Below are positions 39,453 to 48,125 of a stretch of DNA of 64,000 nt, piece by piece. Made by a program: the position numbers and the translations under genes. This DNA comes from Kribbella pratensis (GTDB lineage: Bacteria; Actinomycetota; Actinomycetes; Propionibacteriales; Kribbellaceae): the NCBI RefSeq assembly GCF_004366075.1, contig NZ_SODU01000001.1, positions 2,253,134-2,317,133 of the forward strand, in the 5' to 3' direction. Within the stretch, counting starts at the first letter, position 1, and every line of letters starts with the position of its first letter. The notes under the pieces were generated by a model that was not told where the DNA came from, searched no databases, and saw nothing but the letters and a program-made list of their open reading frames with translations.

Positions 39453-41135
39453 TCAGTCGCGCGTGAGCTTGCGGTACGTGACGCGGTGCGGCCGGGCGGC
39501 CTCCGGGCCGAGGCGCTCGACCTTGTTCGCCTCGTACGACGCGAAGTTGCCCTCGAACCAGAACCACTTCGCCGGGTCGTCGCCGGTGCCTTCCCAGGCC
39601 AGGATGTGGGTCGCGACGCGGTCCAGGAACCACCGGTCGTGGGACACGACCACCGCACAGCCCGGGAACTCCAGCAAGGCGTCCTCGAGCGACTGCAGGG
39701 TCTCGACGTCCAGGTCGTTGGTCGGCTCGTCGAGGAGCAGCAGGTTGCCGCCCATCTTCAGCGTCAGCGCCAGGTTCAGCCGGTTCCGCTCACCGCCGGA
39801 CAGCACGCCGGTCGGCTTCTGCTGGTCCGGGCCCTTGAAGCCGAACGAGGCGACGTACGCCCGGCTCGGCATCTCGAAGTTCGCGACCTTGATGTAGTCG
39901 AGCTCGTCGGACACCTGCTGCCAGACCGTCTTCTTCGGGTCCAGGCCGCCGCGCGACTGGTCGACGTACGAGATCTTGACCGTCTCGCCGAGTTTGAGCG
40001 AGCCCGCGTCCGGCTGCTCCTCGCCGACGATCATCCGGAACAGCGTCGACTTGCCGACGCCGTTCGGGCCGACGATGCCGACGATGCCGGCCCGCGGCAA
40101 GCTGAAGCTCAGGCCGTCGATCAGCTTGCGGTCACCGAAGCCCTTCACCAGCTTCGAGACCTCGAGCACGGTGCTGCCCAGCCGCGGACCCCCGGGGATG
40201 TTGATCTCGTCGATGTCCAGCTTCCGGGACCGCTCGGCCTCGGCCGCGAGCTCCTCGTACCGGGCCAGCCGGGACTTGCTCTTGGTCTGCCGGGCCTTCG
40301 CGTTCGACCGGACCCACTCGAGCTCGCGCTCCAGGATCTTCTGCCGCTTGGCGTCCTTCTGCCCCTCGACGACCAGCCGCTGCTGCTTGGTCTCCAGGTA
40401 CTTCGAGTAGTTGCCCTCGTAGCCGTACGTCCGGCCGCGGTCGAGCTCGAGGATCCACTCGGCGACGTTGTCCAGGAAGTACCGGTCGTGGGTGATCGCC
40501 ATGACGGCGCCGGAGTACTTCTGCAGGTGCTGCTCGAGCCAGAGCACGGACTCCGCGTCCAGATGGTTGGTGGGCTCGTCGAGGAGCAGCAGGTCGGGCT
40601 GCTGCAGCAGCAGCTTGCACAGCGCGACCCGGCGGCGCTCACCACCGGACAGGTTGTCCACCAGTACGTCGGCCGGCGGGCAACGCAACGCGTCCATCGC
40701 CTGCTCCAGCTGGGCGTCGACATCCCAGGCGTTGCGGTGGTCCAGCTCGGTCTGCAGATCACCCATCTCGGCCAGCAGCGTGTCGTAGTCGGCGTCCGGA
40801 TCGGCCAGCTCGGCGGAGATCTCGTTGAAGCGGTCCAGCTTCTGCTTGGTGTCGCCGACCCCTTCCTGGACGTTCTCCAGCACGGTCTTGCCCTCGGTCA
40901 GCGGCGGTTCCTGCAGCAGGATCCCGACCGTCGCACCCTCGGCCAGCCGGGCCTCGCCGTTGGAGGGCTGGTCGAGCCCCGCCATGATCTTGAACAGCGA
41001 GGACTTGCCGGTGCCGTTCGGCCCGACCACGCCGATCTTCGCGCCGGTGAGGAAGTTCAGCGTGACATTGTCGAGAACGACCTTGTCGCCGTGCGCCTTC
41101 CGGACGTTGCGCAGCGTGTAGATGAATTCCGCCAT
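39453..41135 (-). CDS. ettA: energy-dependent translational throttle ABC-F ATPase
   Basis: A 560-residue ABC-F protein with two nucleotide-binding domains: Walker A GPNGTGKSS and GPNGVGKST, signatures LSGGERRR and LSGGERNR, Walker B LLLLDEPTNHLD and LLLLDEPTNDLD. The interdomain linker is rich in Arg/Lys (QTKSKSRLARYEEL). Start MAEFIYTLRNVRKAHG matches EttA. It binds the ribosomal E site and regulates early elongation with ATP/ADP status. Orthologous to M. tuberculosis Rv2477c, and next to ssb as there. Despite older annotations it is not a transporter. Confidence 0.96.
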   Translation of the reverse strand: MAEFIYTLRNVRKAHGDKVVLDNVTLNFLTGAKIGVVGPNGTGKSSLFKIMAGLDQPSNGEARLAEGATVGILLQEPPLTEGKTVLENVQEGVGDTKQKLDRFNEISAELADPDADYDTLLAEMGDLQTELDHRNAWDVDAQLEQAMDALRCPPADVLVDNLSGGERRRVALCKLLLQQPDLLLLDEPTNHLDAESVLWLEQHLQKYSGAVMAITHDRYFLDNVAEWILELDRGRTYGYEGNYSKYLETKQQRLVVEGQKDAKRQKILERELEWVRSNAKARQTKSKSRLARYEELAAEAERSRKLDIDEINIPGGPRLGSTVLEVSKLVKGFGDRKLIDGLSFSLPRAGIVGIVGPNGVGKSTLFRMIVGEEQPDAGSLKLGETVKISYVDQSRGGLDPKKTVWQQVSDELDYIKVANFEMPSRAYVASFGFKGPDQQKPTGVLSGGERNRLNLALTLKMGGNLLLLDEPTNDLDVETLQSLEDALLEFPGCAVVVSHDRWFLDRVATHILAWEGTGDDPAKWFWFEGNFASYEANKVERLGPEAARPHRVTYRKLTRD

Positions 41136-41187
41136 ACCCCAGAGCCTATGTGCTGGGGTGGCCCGTTTCCCAACCAGGCCGTGGCGG

Positions 41188-41211
41188 TTGTCCACAGACC
41201 CGAAGTTCGGG
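41188..41211. promoter_or_regulatory. DnaA box and short inverted repeat upstream of ssb
   Basis: TTGTCCACA at 41188-41196 is a perfect actinobacterial DnaA box, followed by CCCGAA-G-TTCGGG (41199-41211). Both lie in the 149-bp gap between the divergent ettA and ssb starts. Confidence 0.5.
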
Positions 41212-41284
41212 CCGCCGATCGGGGTGCGACAGGTGCACCTTCTCCGGGTGACAGCACACGCTCTCCGAACGGAAGGAACCCGTC

Positions 41285-41788
41285 ATGAGCCTCGGCGACA
41301 CCTACCTCACTGTTCTGGGCTGGATCGGCAGCGAACCCGATTTCAAGGAGATCCGCCAGACTCCGCACGCAAGCTTCCGGCTCGGCTCCACTCCCCGCCA
41401 GTTCGACAGATCCCTCAACACCTACGTGGACAAACCCACTACGTGGTACACGGTGCAGTGCTGGCGGAGCCTCGCCCAGAACGCCTTCGACTCCCTCCGG
41501 GTCGGCCACCCCGTCATCGTCACCGGCCGCCTCCGCACCCACGAATGGACCGACGACTCCGGCGAGCAACACAGCCGCGTCATCCTCGAAGCCTTCTCCC
41601 TCGGCCACGACCTCAACCGCGGTACGACGACCTTCGCGAAGAACGCGCCGCGCACGGACTCGGTCCGCACGCCCGCCGGGTCCGCCGAGTCCGCCGAGCG
41701 CCCGACCGAGACGACCGCCGCGCCGTACCCGCCCGACGAGTACTCCGTGGCGCCTCTCCCGCTGTCCGCGACCGCGGAGGCGGCATGA
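41285..41788 (+). CDS. ssb: single-stranded DNA-binding protein (SsbB-like)
   Basis: A 167-residue OB-fold SSB. The N-terminal 110 residues contain TYLTVLGWIGSEPDFK, TTWYTVQCWRSLAQNAFDSLRVGHPVIVTGRLRTHEW, followed by an acidic/Thr-rich tail. The acidic DDDIPF-type end of canonical SSB is absent, so this is the second (SsbB-like) SSB, equivalent in position to Rv2478c. Such proteins are often involved in chromosome segregation or natural competence rather than replication. AAGGA lies seven to eight bases before ATG 41285. Confidence 0.88.
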   Translation: MSLGDTYLTVLGWIGSEPDFKEIRQTPHASFRLGSTPRQFDRSLNTYVDKPTTWYTVQCWRSLAQNAFDSLRVGHPVIVTGRLRTHEWTDDSGEQHSRVILEAFSLGHDLNRGTTTFAKNAPRTDSVRTPAGSAESAERPTETTAAPYPPDEYSVAPLPLSATAEAA

Positions 41789-41801
41789 CTATCTCAATGT
41801 T

Positions 41802-41815
41802 GACTTATATAAGTC
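41802..41815. promoter_or_regulatory. 14-bp perfect A/T-rich palindrome upstream of SRPBCC gene
   Basis: GACTTATATAAGTC lies 14 bases after the ssb stop and 54 bases before the SRPBCC start, overlapping a possible -35 (TTGACT at 41800). SRPBCC genes are often ArsR-controlled, and the palindrome looks like a dimer site. Confidence 0.5.
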
Positions 41816-41869
41816 CTGACCGGCATTCTGAGGATCGTCGCAGCAGCCGAGCAGGAGAGGGAACCATCC

Positions 41870-42487
41870 GTGATCGACATCCTCGAGCACATCAACGCGG
41901 TCCAGCGCGAGGTCAGCCGCACCGGCGAGACCGTGACGGTGCTGATGCGCCGTTCCTACCAGGCCGAGCCGGCGGAGGTGTGGGACGCCCTGACGGACCC
42001 GGACCGGATGCGGCGCTGGTTCATGCCCGTCACCGGGGACCTCAAGGTCGGCGGTTCGTTCCAGCTGGAGGGCAACGCCGGCGGCGACATCCTGGAGTGC
42101 GATCCGCCGAAGAGCTTCAAGGTGACCTTCGGCGGTCCGAACAGCCTGCTCGAGCTGCGGCTGCTGCCCGGCGCGGGCGCCTCCACCGAGCTCGAGCTCG
42201 AACACTCGATGGGCGAGGCCCCGGCCCCCGGTGGCGCCGGCGCACTGTGGGTCGGTCCGGGCTGGGACGGCGGCCTGCTCGGCCTGGCGCTCTACGTCTC
42301 CGGCGAGCTGCCGGCCGACGCCGACCCGGTCCAGATGGCCGACTCCCCCGAAGTCATCGACTACAACGAGCAGTCCGTCCGCGCCTGGATCGAAGCCATC
42401 CGGGCATCCGGCACCACCACGGAGGAGGATCTCCTCAGCGCCGCCAAGATCTCCCTGTCGCAGTACGCGCCAGACGCCGAGCTCTGA
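41870..42487 (+). CDS. SRPBCC/AHSA1-like protein (long form)
   Basis: A 205-residue START-fold protein: RRSYQAEPAEVWDALTDPDRMRRWFMPVTG, DLKVGGSFQLEGNAGGDILE, then TELELEHSM and a longer than usual C-terminal part (SPEVIDYNEQSVRAWIEAIRASG). GTG 41870 has GGAGAGGG eight bases upstream. No ArsR partner is adjacent, but a palindromic site precedes it, so control from another locus is likely. Confidence 0.83.
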   Translation: MIDILEHINAVQREVSRTGETVTVLMRRSYQAEPAEVWDALTDPDRMRRWFMPVTGDLKVGGSFQLEGNAGGDILECDPPKSFKVTFGGPNSLLELRLLPGAGASTELELEHSMGEAPAPGGAGALWVGPGWDGGLLGLALYVSGELPADADPVQMADSPEVIDYNEQSVRAWIEAIRASGTTTEEDLLSAAKISLSQYAPDAEL

Positions 42488-42537
42488 GTCTTACTCGGGA
42501 GGTGCGGCGGGCGGGCGTCGCCTGCCCGCCGGTACGA

Positions 42538-44217
42538 CTACTGGCGGGCGGTGGCGACGCTGTCGCGGCACTTGGTGTAGGCCGCAAGCTCCTCGCGGGC
42601 CGGAGCAACCACGTGGCTGTCGGCGACATTCACCAGCTCGGCCCGCAGCGCCGTCGCCACCTGCCGGGACCGCCGCAGCGCCCCGCTCGTGGCGGCCAGG
42701 CGGCAGACGAAGGAGAGCGCCAATCCCAGGACGGCACCACCGACCAGCATGATCCACGCGTAGGGAATGCCGTTCCACTCGGGCAGCGGCGGCTCATTCC
42801 GGTCAGCGATCCGCGCCACCAGCAAAGCGATCAGCCAGGCGGCGCCGCCGAGCGTCACGAGGAAGAGGAGCCATTGCACCACCCGGGCGAAGCTCCACCA
42901 CCCGGGATTGCTGGACACACCAAGGTCGGTCCGCGCGACGGCCTGGTCGAGCTCGTCCCCGAGCGACTCCTCGCGCCGCCGGATCGCCGAACGCACCGAG
43001 TCCGCCCACGGACGGGACAGCCCTTCGGCGGCCTTGTTCGTGATCGTGCGGACCGCCGCATCCATCCGCGCCCGCTGCACAGGAGTTGCCGCAGGCAACG
43101 AAGAGCGGGCGATCGCGACCTCGCTCGCCGCGGACTTGCGCAACGCCTTGCCTTCCTCGCGCGACATCTGGTCGCCGTGCAGCCGCCGCAACGGATCCGG
43201 ACGGAACCGTCCCAGCCACTTGGTCAGCGGCCACCCCGTCGCAGCCCGGGCGCGCTGCAGGTAGGAGCGCCGTACGGCGTCCGACACGACCGTCAATCCG
43301 CTCGCGTCCGCGAGCGAGTCGACGAGTTCGGTGACGTCGGCCTCGGCGATCTCGGGCGTCTTGGCGTTGCCACACTGGCTCGCCATCCGGTCCGCGACCC
43401 GATCGACATCGGCCGCGAGCCGTACGCGCGCTGCGCGCTTGTTGCTGACTCGCTTGACCAGAAGGGAGCGAACCTCTTCCAGACCGTCGCCGCTGACCGC
43501 CGACGTGGCAACGACCGTCGGCGACTTGAGACCGTCCGACTTGAGCAGCTTGTCCAGGTCCTCGAGGCAGCTCTTCCGCTGCTCCGGCGTCAGCTTGTCC
43601 ATGTGGTTCAGCGCGAACACCATCACCCCGGAATGCGAGGCGAACGGCTTGATGTAGCGGTTGTGCAGTGCGGCATCGGCGTACTTCTGCGGATCCACCA
43701 CCCACACCAGCATGTCGACCAGCTCAACGAGCCGGTCGACGATCAAGCGGTGCTCCACCTCGGTCGAGTCGTGGTCGGGAAGGTCCAGCAGGACCAGACC
43801 GTCCAGGTCCTCGGACCGGGCGTCCTCGAGCGAGCTGCGGTGCTGCACCTGGTGCCGGCGCGGGATACCCAGCCAGGTCAGCACCTCACCGGCCGGTTCG
43901 TCACCCCAGACACAGGCGAGCGGCATCGAACTGGTCGGCCGGCGCGTGCCGATCGCGGCCAGGTCGAGCCCGGTCAGCGCATTGAACAGCGAGGACTTCC
44001 CCGAGCCCGTCGCGCCCGCGAGCGCGACCACCGTCAGGTCCCCCGACATGCGCAGGCGCTGCCCGGCGCGGTCGACGATCTGCGTGGCCTCCGTGAGCAC
44101 GACGGGATCCAGCCGTCCGTCGCCGGCCTCCGCGGCCGCCTTGAGCGCGTCGATCTTCTTCAGGACATCGGTCTCGGCCCGCGTCGGGGTCTCGACCGTA
44201 TCCACTGTTTCCGTCAC
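42538..44217 (-). CDS. dynamin-like/50S-type GTPase with C-terminal membrane helices
   Basis: A 559-residue GTPase. G1 is GATGSGKSS (residues 68-76), G3 DLPDHD, G4 NHMD. Helical middle and two membrane helices near residues 455-520 (VVQWLLFLVTLGGAAWLIALL, WIMLVGGAVLGLALSF). The GTG start overlaps the stop of the upstream giant GTPase gene (GTGA), so the two GTPases are translationally coupled. Paired dynamin-like GTPases in actinobacteria have been linked to membrane remodelling at sporulation septa (DynA/DynB); this pair resembles that arrangement but I cannot confirm orthology. Confidence 0.82.
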   Translation of the reverse strand: MTETVDTVETPTRAETDVLKKIDALKAAAEAGDGRLDPVVLTEATQIVDRAGQRLRMSGDLTVVALAGATGSGKSSLFNALTGLDLAAIGTRRPTSSMPLACVWGDEPAGEVLTWLGIPRRHQVQHRSSLEDARSEDLDGLVLLDLPDHDSTEVEHRLIVDRLVELVDMLVWVVDPQKYADAALHNRYIKPFASHSGVMVFALNHMDKLTPEQRKSCLEDLDKLLKSDGLKSPTVVATSAVSGDGLEEVRSLLVKRVSNKRAARVRLAADVDRVADRMASQCGNAKTPEIAEADVTELVDSLADASGLTVVSDAVRRSYLQRARAATGWPLTKWLGRFRPDPLRRLHGDQMSREEGKALRKSAASEVAIARSSLPAATPVQRARMDAAVRTITNKAAEGLSRPWADSVRSAIRRREESLGDELDQAVARTDLGVSSNPGWWSFARVVQWLLFLVTLGGAAWLIALLVARIADRNEPPLPEWNGIPYAWIMLVGGAVLGLALSFVCRLAATSGALRRSRQVATALRAELVNVADSHVVAPAREELAAYTKCRDSVATARQ

Positions 44218-47200
44218 GTGCAGTCCTCCACCGCGCGCGCGGCCTCCGTCAGTTGCCTGGCCGTCTCGGCGTCGACCGGATGCTGGTCAAGGACAGCCAG
44301 ATAGCGGGCGAATTCGGCATCCATCAGGGCATGAACCTTACCGTCAAGATCCTCGCGCGCCCTATCGACCATGCCCTGAACTGCCTTGTCGCCGAAAACT
44401 GCCTCCAGCAGCCGCTGCCCGACGACCGCGCTGCCCGCTCCGGCGCTGGTCTGAGCGCCCTTCGGGATGCCGGCCCCGCTGGCGAACACCACCACCATGA
44501 GCGAAAGGCCGAGCCCGTTGACGCCGTACTCCAGAATGCGCGCCGTCGACTTCTTGTCCGCGCCTTCTCTACGGACCAGATCGAGGACGAACGTCTGCCA
44601 TTCCCGCACCGTCCGGCTCGCCGCTGCCGGGAACTCCTCCGACATCGCACCGAGCGACCGGCCATCGTTGCCCTCGGCACCGTTAGCGGCTTGGCCGGTC
44701 TCGGCGGCGGCCAGGAGCTGGCGACCCGGAGCGGTTGCCTGCCACGCCTTCTCGGCGCGCTCCGCCGCAGCAGCCGCGTGCTCGCGCAGCAGCGACTCCA
44801 AGCCGGACTGGATCGCGTCGCTGACGTCGCGGGTCTCTGCCGGTTTGTTGCCGAGCGAGCTCTTCAACCGGTCCCGCAACCGGCCCGCATTGGACTGCAG
44901 CCCCTTCAGCAGCTCGCCGGTCCCGACGAACTCCTGCCACCGCGCCAGCACCTCGCCGCGCAACAGCGTCCCGTCCTGGCACGCCTTCGCAATGTCCTTG
45001 ACGCCCTGGTCGTACGCCGACTCCACCGAGGTCCGCAGCTCGACAGCGGCCTCGGCCTGCGCCCTCACCGCGGCCGCGAACGACGGGGTCTTCTTCACCA
45101 TCGCGCTGACCGCACCTTGCAGGGTGCGGCGGACGACGGCCGCCCGCGCCTCCGCGTCGGCGGCCAGGTCGACCAGCCAGTCCTTGATCGAGGCAACGGA
45201 CTGCTGCGGCAACATTCCGTTGCTGTCGACAACCGTCTCCTGGATCGAGAACAGCGGCGAGTCGCCGAGCCCGCGCTCGAGCAGCATCTGCGCGAGGTGC
45301 CCGGTGATGTCGTCGATCGTCTCGCTCGGGGCCCGGTCGAGCACCACCGCGACCGCCGTACTGCGATCCGAGGCACTCTGCAGGAACTCCCAGGGCACCG
45401 CGTCGGAGTACCTGGCCGCGGTCGTCACGAACAGCCAGAGATCGGCCGCCGCGAGCAGCTGGGTCGCAAGATCACGGTTCGCCTCGACGACCGAGTCGAT
45501 GTCCGGCGCGTCCAGAATCGCCAGCCCGCGCGGAACGCTGTCGGCCGCCGCCAGCCGCAACTGTCCCGCGTCCTCCATCCCGCCAGGCTCGTCCGAACTC
45601 GTCCGCGCCATGCCCGGCAGCACCCGGTCCCCGACGAACCAGTCGGCGTCCGCCGGGTGATGGATCAGCACCGGGGACCGCGTCGTCGGCCGCAGTACGC
45701 CTGGCTCGCTCACGACCTTGCCGATCACCGTGTTGACGAGTGTCGACTTCCCGGCCCCGGTGGACCCACCGACCACGGCCAGAATCGGCGCCTCGAGCTG
45801 CACGAGCCGAGGCAGCAGGTAGTCGTCCAGCTGATCCAGCATCGACTTCTGCTGCTGCCGAGCCTCATCAGCGCCCACAACCTCCAACGGCAACTGACTC
45901 CCCGCCAGCACACCCCGCAACTTCATCAGAGCAGTAATCAAAGCCATAGCAGCCTGCTCAGCCGCCAACCGCTCAGCCAACTCCTCCGCAGTCAGCTCCT
46001 CAGCATCAGCCCCCGCACCCTCACCCGCCGACTCCTCGCCAGAGCCATCCGCCGACACATCCCCAGCACCATCAGCCTGGCCTACAGCCTCGTCGACGTC
46101 CCCAACACCATCCGCAACTGCACCGGCTCCAGCGCCCGCAGCACCGTCCTCGTCCCCACCCACCGAGTCGTTGCCCGCAGCATCCGCCGACTCCTCGCCA
46201 GCAGCACCCGCCGCATCCGCCCCCGGCTCCTCGCCAGCAGCACCCGCGTCCGCACCAGCCGACTCATCCACTCCAGCACCCGCGGTGGCGTCCTCGTCCC
46301 CACCACCCGCGGAGTCGTCGCCCGCAGCATCCGCCGACCCCTCGCCGGAGCCATCCGCCGACACATCCCCAGCACCATCAACCTGGCCTACAGCCTCGTC
46401 GGCATCGCCAACACCGTCCGCAGCCGCACCGGCTTGAGCACCCGCAGCGCCGTCCTCGTCCCCACCTACCGAGTCGTTGCCCGCAGCATCCGCCAACTCC
46501 TCGCCAGCAGCACCCGCCGCATCCGCCCCCGGCTCCTCGCCAGCAGCACCCGCGTCCGCACCAGCCGACTCACCCGATCCAGCACCCGCAGCGCCGTCCT
46601 CGTCCCCACCACCCGCGGAGTCGTCGCCCGCAGCATCCGCCGACCCCTCGCCGGAGCCATCCGCCGACACATCCCCAGCACCATCAACCTGGCCTACAGC
46701 CTCGTCGACGTCCCCAACACCATCCGCAACTGCACCGGCTTCACCACCCGCAGCGCCGTCCTCGTCCCCAACCACCGAGTCGTTGCCCACAGCATCCGCC
46801 GACTCCTCGCCGGCAGCACCCGCCGCATCCGTCCCCGGCTCCTCGCCAGCAGCACCCGTGCCCGCGCCGGCCGATTCATCCGCTCCAGCAGCGTCGTCCG
46901 CGTCCGCGCCACCCGGGTCGTTGCCCACAGCATCTGCCCCGGCCGCGCCCGGGTCCTCGTCAGCTACGTCCGCCTCGGCAGCTTCGTCCGCCTGCGCATC
47001 TGCAACCGCGACGCCGTCCACTCCCGCGTCGCTGGGCGCACCCTCGTCGTCGGCAACGTCAGCTTCACCGTCGGAGGTGGTGTCCTCCGTCGAATCAGTC
47101 GCCGACTCGTCGGAGGCGACATCCGCATCTACGGCGTCGGCCCCGTCCGAGCTCTCGGCCGCAACCTCATCGCCATCGTCGGCGTCAGCTGCAACTTCAT

Positions 47201-48035
47201 CTGCAGGCTCATCCGCGGCGTCGTCTGCGGGCTGATCTGCGGCGACAGGCGCAGCATCGTGAGCGGGCTCGCTGTCACCGCCCGCCGTCGCGTCGGCGCC
47301 TGCCTGTGCGTCAGCCTGCACCGTGGCCTGCGTATCGCCCGCCTGCTCATCGCCCGCGACATCCGCGTCGGCCGACGCCTCGGACGTCTCCGACTGCTTA
47401 GGAAGACCGACAATGATGTTGCCGTACTCAAGCGGGAAGCCGTCAGGAGACTCGTCAGGCTCGTACACGATCCCAATAGCTGACCGCGGCCGGTCGTCTG
47501 CGTTGTCCGCAGGTACGTCGTCGCGCTCGGCCCCCGACGTACCAGCGTCCACGCCGTCGGACCCAGCCGAAGCCTGGTCGTCTGCACGATCTCCTGCTTC
47601 TTCGTCCGTGCGCCCCTCAGCCTGGCTGTCCTCCCCGGGACCATCGCCCGAAGCACCGTCAGACTCGGCGCCTGCCGACTCAGCTGCGGCCTCCGCGGAC
47701 GACCCACCCACGGAACCATCCTCAGCTGACCTGCCGACGTCCCCAGACACTGCACCGTCCCCAGACACGGCACTGACCCCAGCCGGAGCACCTGCGCCGT
47801 CGCCCGCCTGGGTGTCTGACGCGGAACCGTCGTCCGAGGCGTCGGCGGGCGAGGACGTGGGTTGGTCGGTCGGGACTGGTTCTTCAGGGGTGGGCTTGCG
47901 GCGCCGGCGGCGCCAGAAGCCTCGGGGCTTGGGAGTTGACTGAGCGATGAGGTTCGCCAGCTCCTGGGCAGGCTGATCCTGGTTCGGAACCCGCGGTTCC
48001 GAACCGTCGCCAGCTGCTGACCTGATGTCAGCCAC
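44214..48035 (-). CDS. giant dynamin-like GTPase with acidic repeat N-terminus
   Basis: A 1273-residue protein. Residues 1 to about 45 are basic (RGFWRRRRRKPTPEEP at about 39-54); about 55-680 are Asp/Glu/Ala/Gly/Ser-rich disorder, including three 102-residue repeats at about 367-672; then a GTPase domain with P-loop GGSTGAGKST (756-765), helical arms and a hydrophobic hairpin near 1160-1185 (GLSLMVVVFASGAGI). ATG 48035 opens the frame. It precedes and overlaps the second GTPase. The disordered part is highly acidic (Asp/Glu vs almost no Lys/Arg) and unlike anything else in the window. The role, membrane fission or scaffold, is inferred from the pair. Confidence 0.8.
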   Translation of the reverse strand: MADIRSAAGDGSEPRVPNQDQPAQELANLIAQSTPKPRGFWRRRRRKPTPEEPVPTDQPTSSPADASDDGSASDTQAGDGAGAPAGVSAVSGDGAVSGDVGRSAEDGSVGGSSAEAAAESAGAESDGASGDGPGEDSQAEGRTDEEAGDRADDQASAGSDGVDAGTSGAERDDVPADNADDRPRSAIGIVYEPDESPDGFPLEYGNIIVGLPKQSETSEASADADVAGDEQAGDTQATVQADAQAGADATAGGDSEPAHDAAPVAADQPADDAADEPADEVAADADDGDEVAAESSDGADAVDADVASDESATDSTEDTTSDGEADVADDEGAPSDAGVDGVAVADAQADEAAEADVADEDPGAAGADAVGNDPGGADADDAAGADESAGAGTGAAGEEPGTDAAGAAGEESADAVGNDSVVGDEDGAAGGEAGAVADGVGDVDEAVGQVDGAGDVSADGSGEGSADAAGDDSAGGGDEDGAAGAGSGESAGADAGAAGEEPGADAAGAAGEELADAAGNDSVGGDEDGAAGAQAGAAADGVGDADEAVGQVDGAGDVSADGSGEGSADAAGDDSAGGGDEDATAGAGVDESAGADAGAAGEEPGADAAGAAGEESADAAGNDSVGGDEDGAAGAGAGAVADGVGDVDEAVGQADGAGDVSADGSGEESAGEGAGADAEELTAEELAERLAAEQAAMALITALMKLRGVLAGSQLPLEVVGADEARQQQKSMLDQLDDYLLPRLVQLEAPILAVVGGSTGAGKSTLVNTVIGKVVSEPGVLRPTTRSPVLIHHPADADWFVGDRVLPGMARTSSDEPGGMEDAGQLRLAAADSVPRGLAILDAPDIDSVVEANRDLATQLLAAADLWLFVTTAARYSDAVPWEFLQSASDRSTAVAVVLDRAPSETIDDITGHLAQMLLERGLGDSPLFSIQETVVDSNGMLPQQSVASIKDWLVDLAADAEARAAVVRRTLQGAVSAMVKKTPSFAAAVRAQAEAAVELRTSVESAYDQGVKDIAKACQDGTLLRGEVLARWQEFVGTGELLKGLQSNAGRLRDRLKSSLGNKPAETRDVSDAIQSGLESLLREHAAAAAERAEKAWQATAPGRQLLAAAETGQAANGAEGNDGRSLGAMSEEFPAAASRTVREWQTFVLDLVRREGADKKSTARILEYGVNGLGLSLMVVVFASGAGIPKGAQTSAGAGSAVVGQRLLEAVFGDKAVQGMVDRAREDLDGKVHALMDAEFARYLAVLDQHPVDAETARQLTEAARAVEDCT
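46021..46938 (-). repeat. three tandem 306-bp repeats in GTPase gene
   Basis: Anchor string CCATCCGCCGACACATCCCC recurs near 46045, 46351 and 46657, exactly 306 bp apart, i.e. 102 codons. Copies 1 and 2 are nearly identical over long stretches and copy 3 is more diverged at its left end as read in the gene. The period is a multiple of three and the reading frame is kept. Confidence 0.88.
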
Positions 48036-48125
48036 GGTGTCCGCCCACGAGCACAGAGTGCCCGGTCGGACAGCGCAGAAGCAAAGTCATCGTCATCCCC
48101 GTTTGGCGGCGTGGACGGGTGGCAG

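Noticed and set aside
39453..41135. Macrolide-export ABC transporter
   Set aside because: No membrane partner, and the EttA-type linker and start identify a ribosome-associated ABC-F protein.
41122..44304. 1060-residue plus-strand frame spanning ssb, SRPBCC and GTPase genes
   Set aside because: Antisense and out-of-frame shadow of three real genes; composition is Arg/Pro/His noise.
44253..47483. 1076-residue open frame on the plus strand opposite the giant GTPase gene
   Set aside because: It mirrors the low-complexity GC-rich repeats and has Arg/Ser/Thr shadow composition; no domain or ribosome-binding site. Codon bias supports the minus strand.
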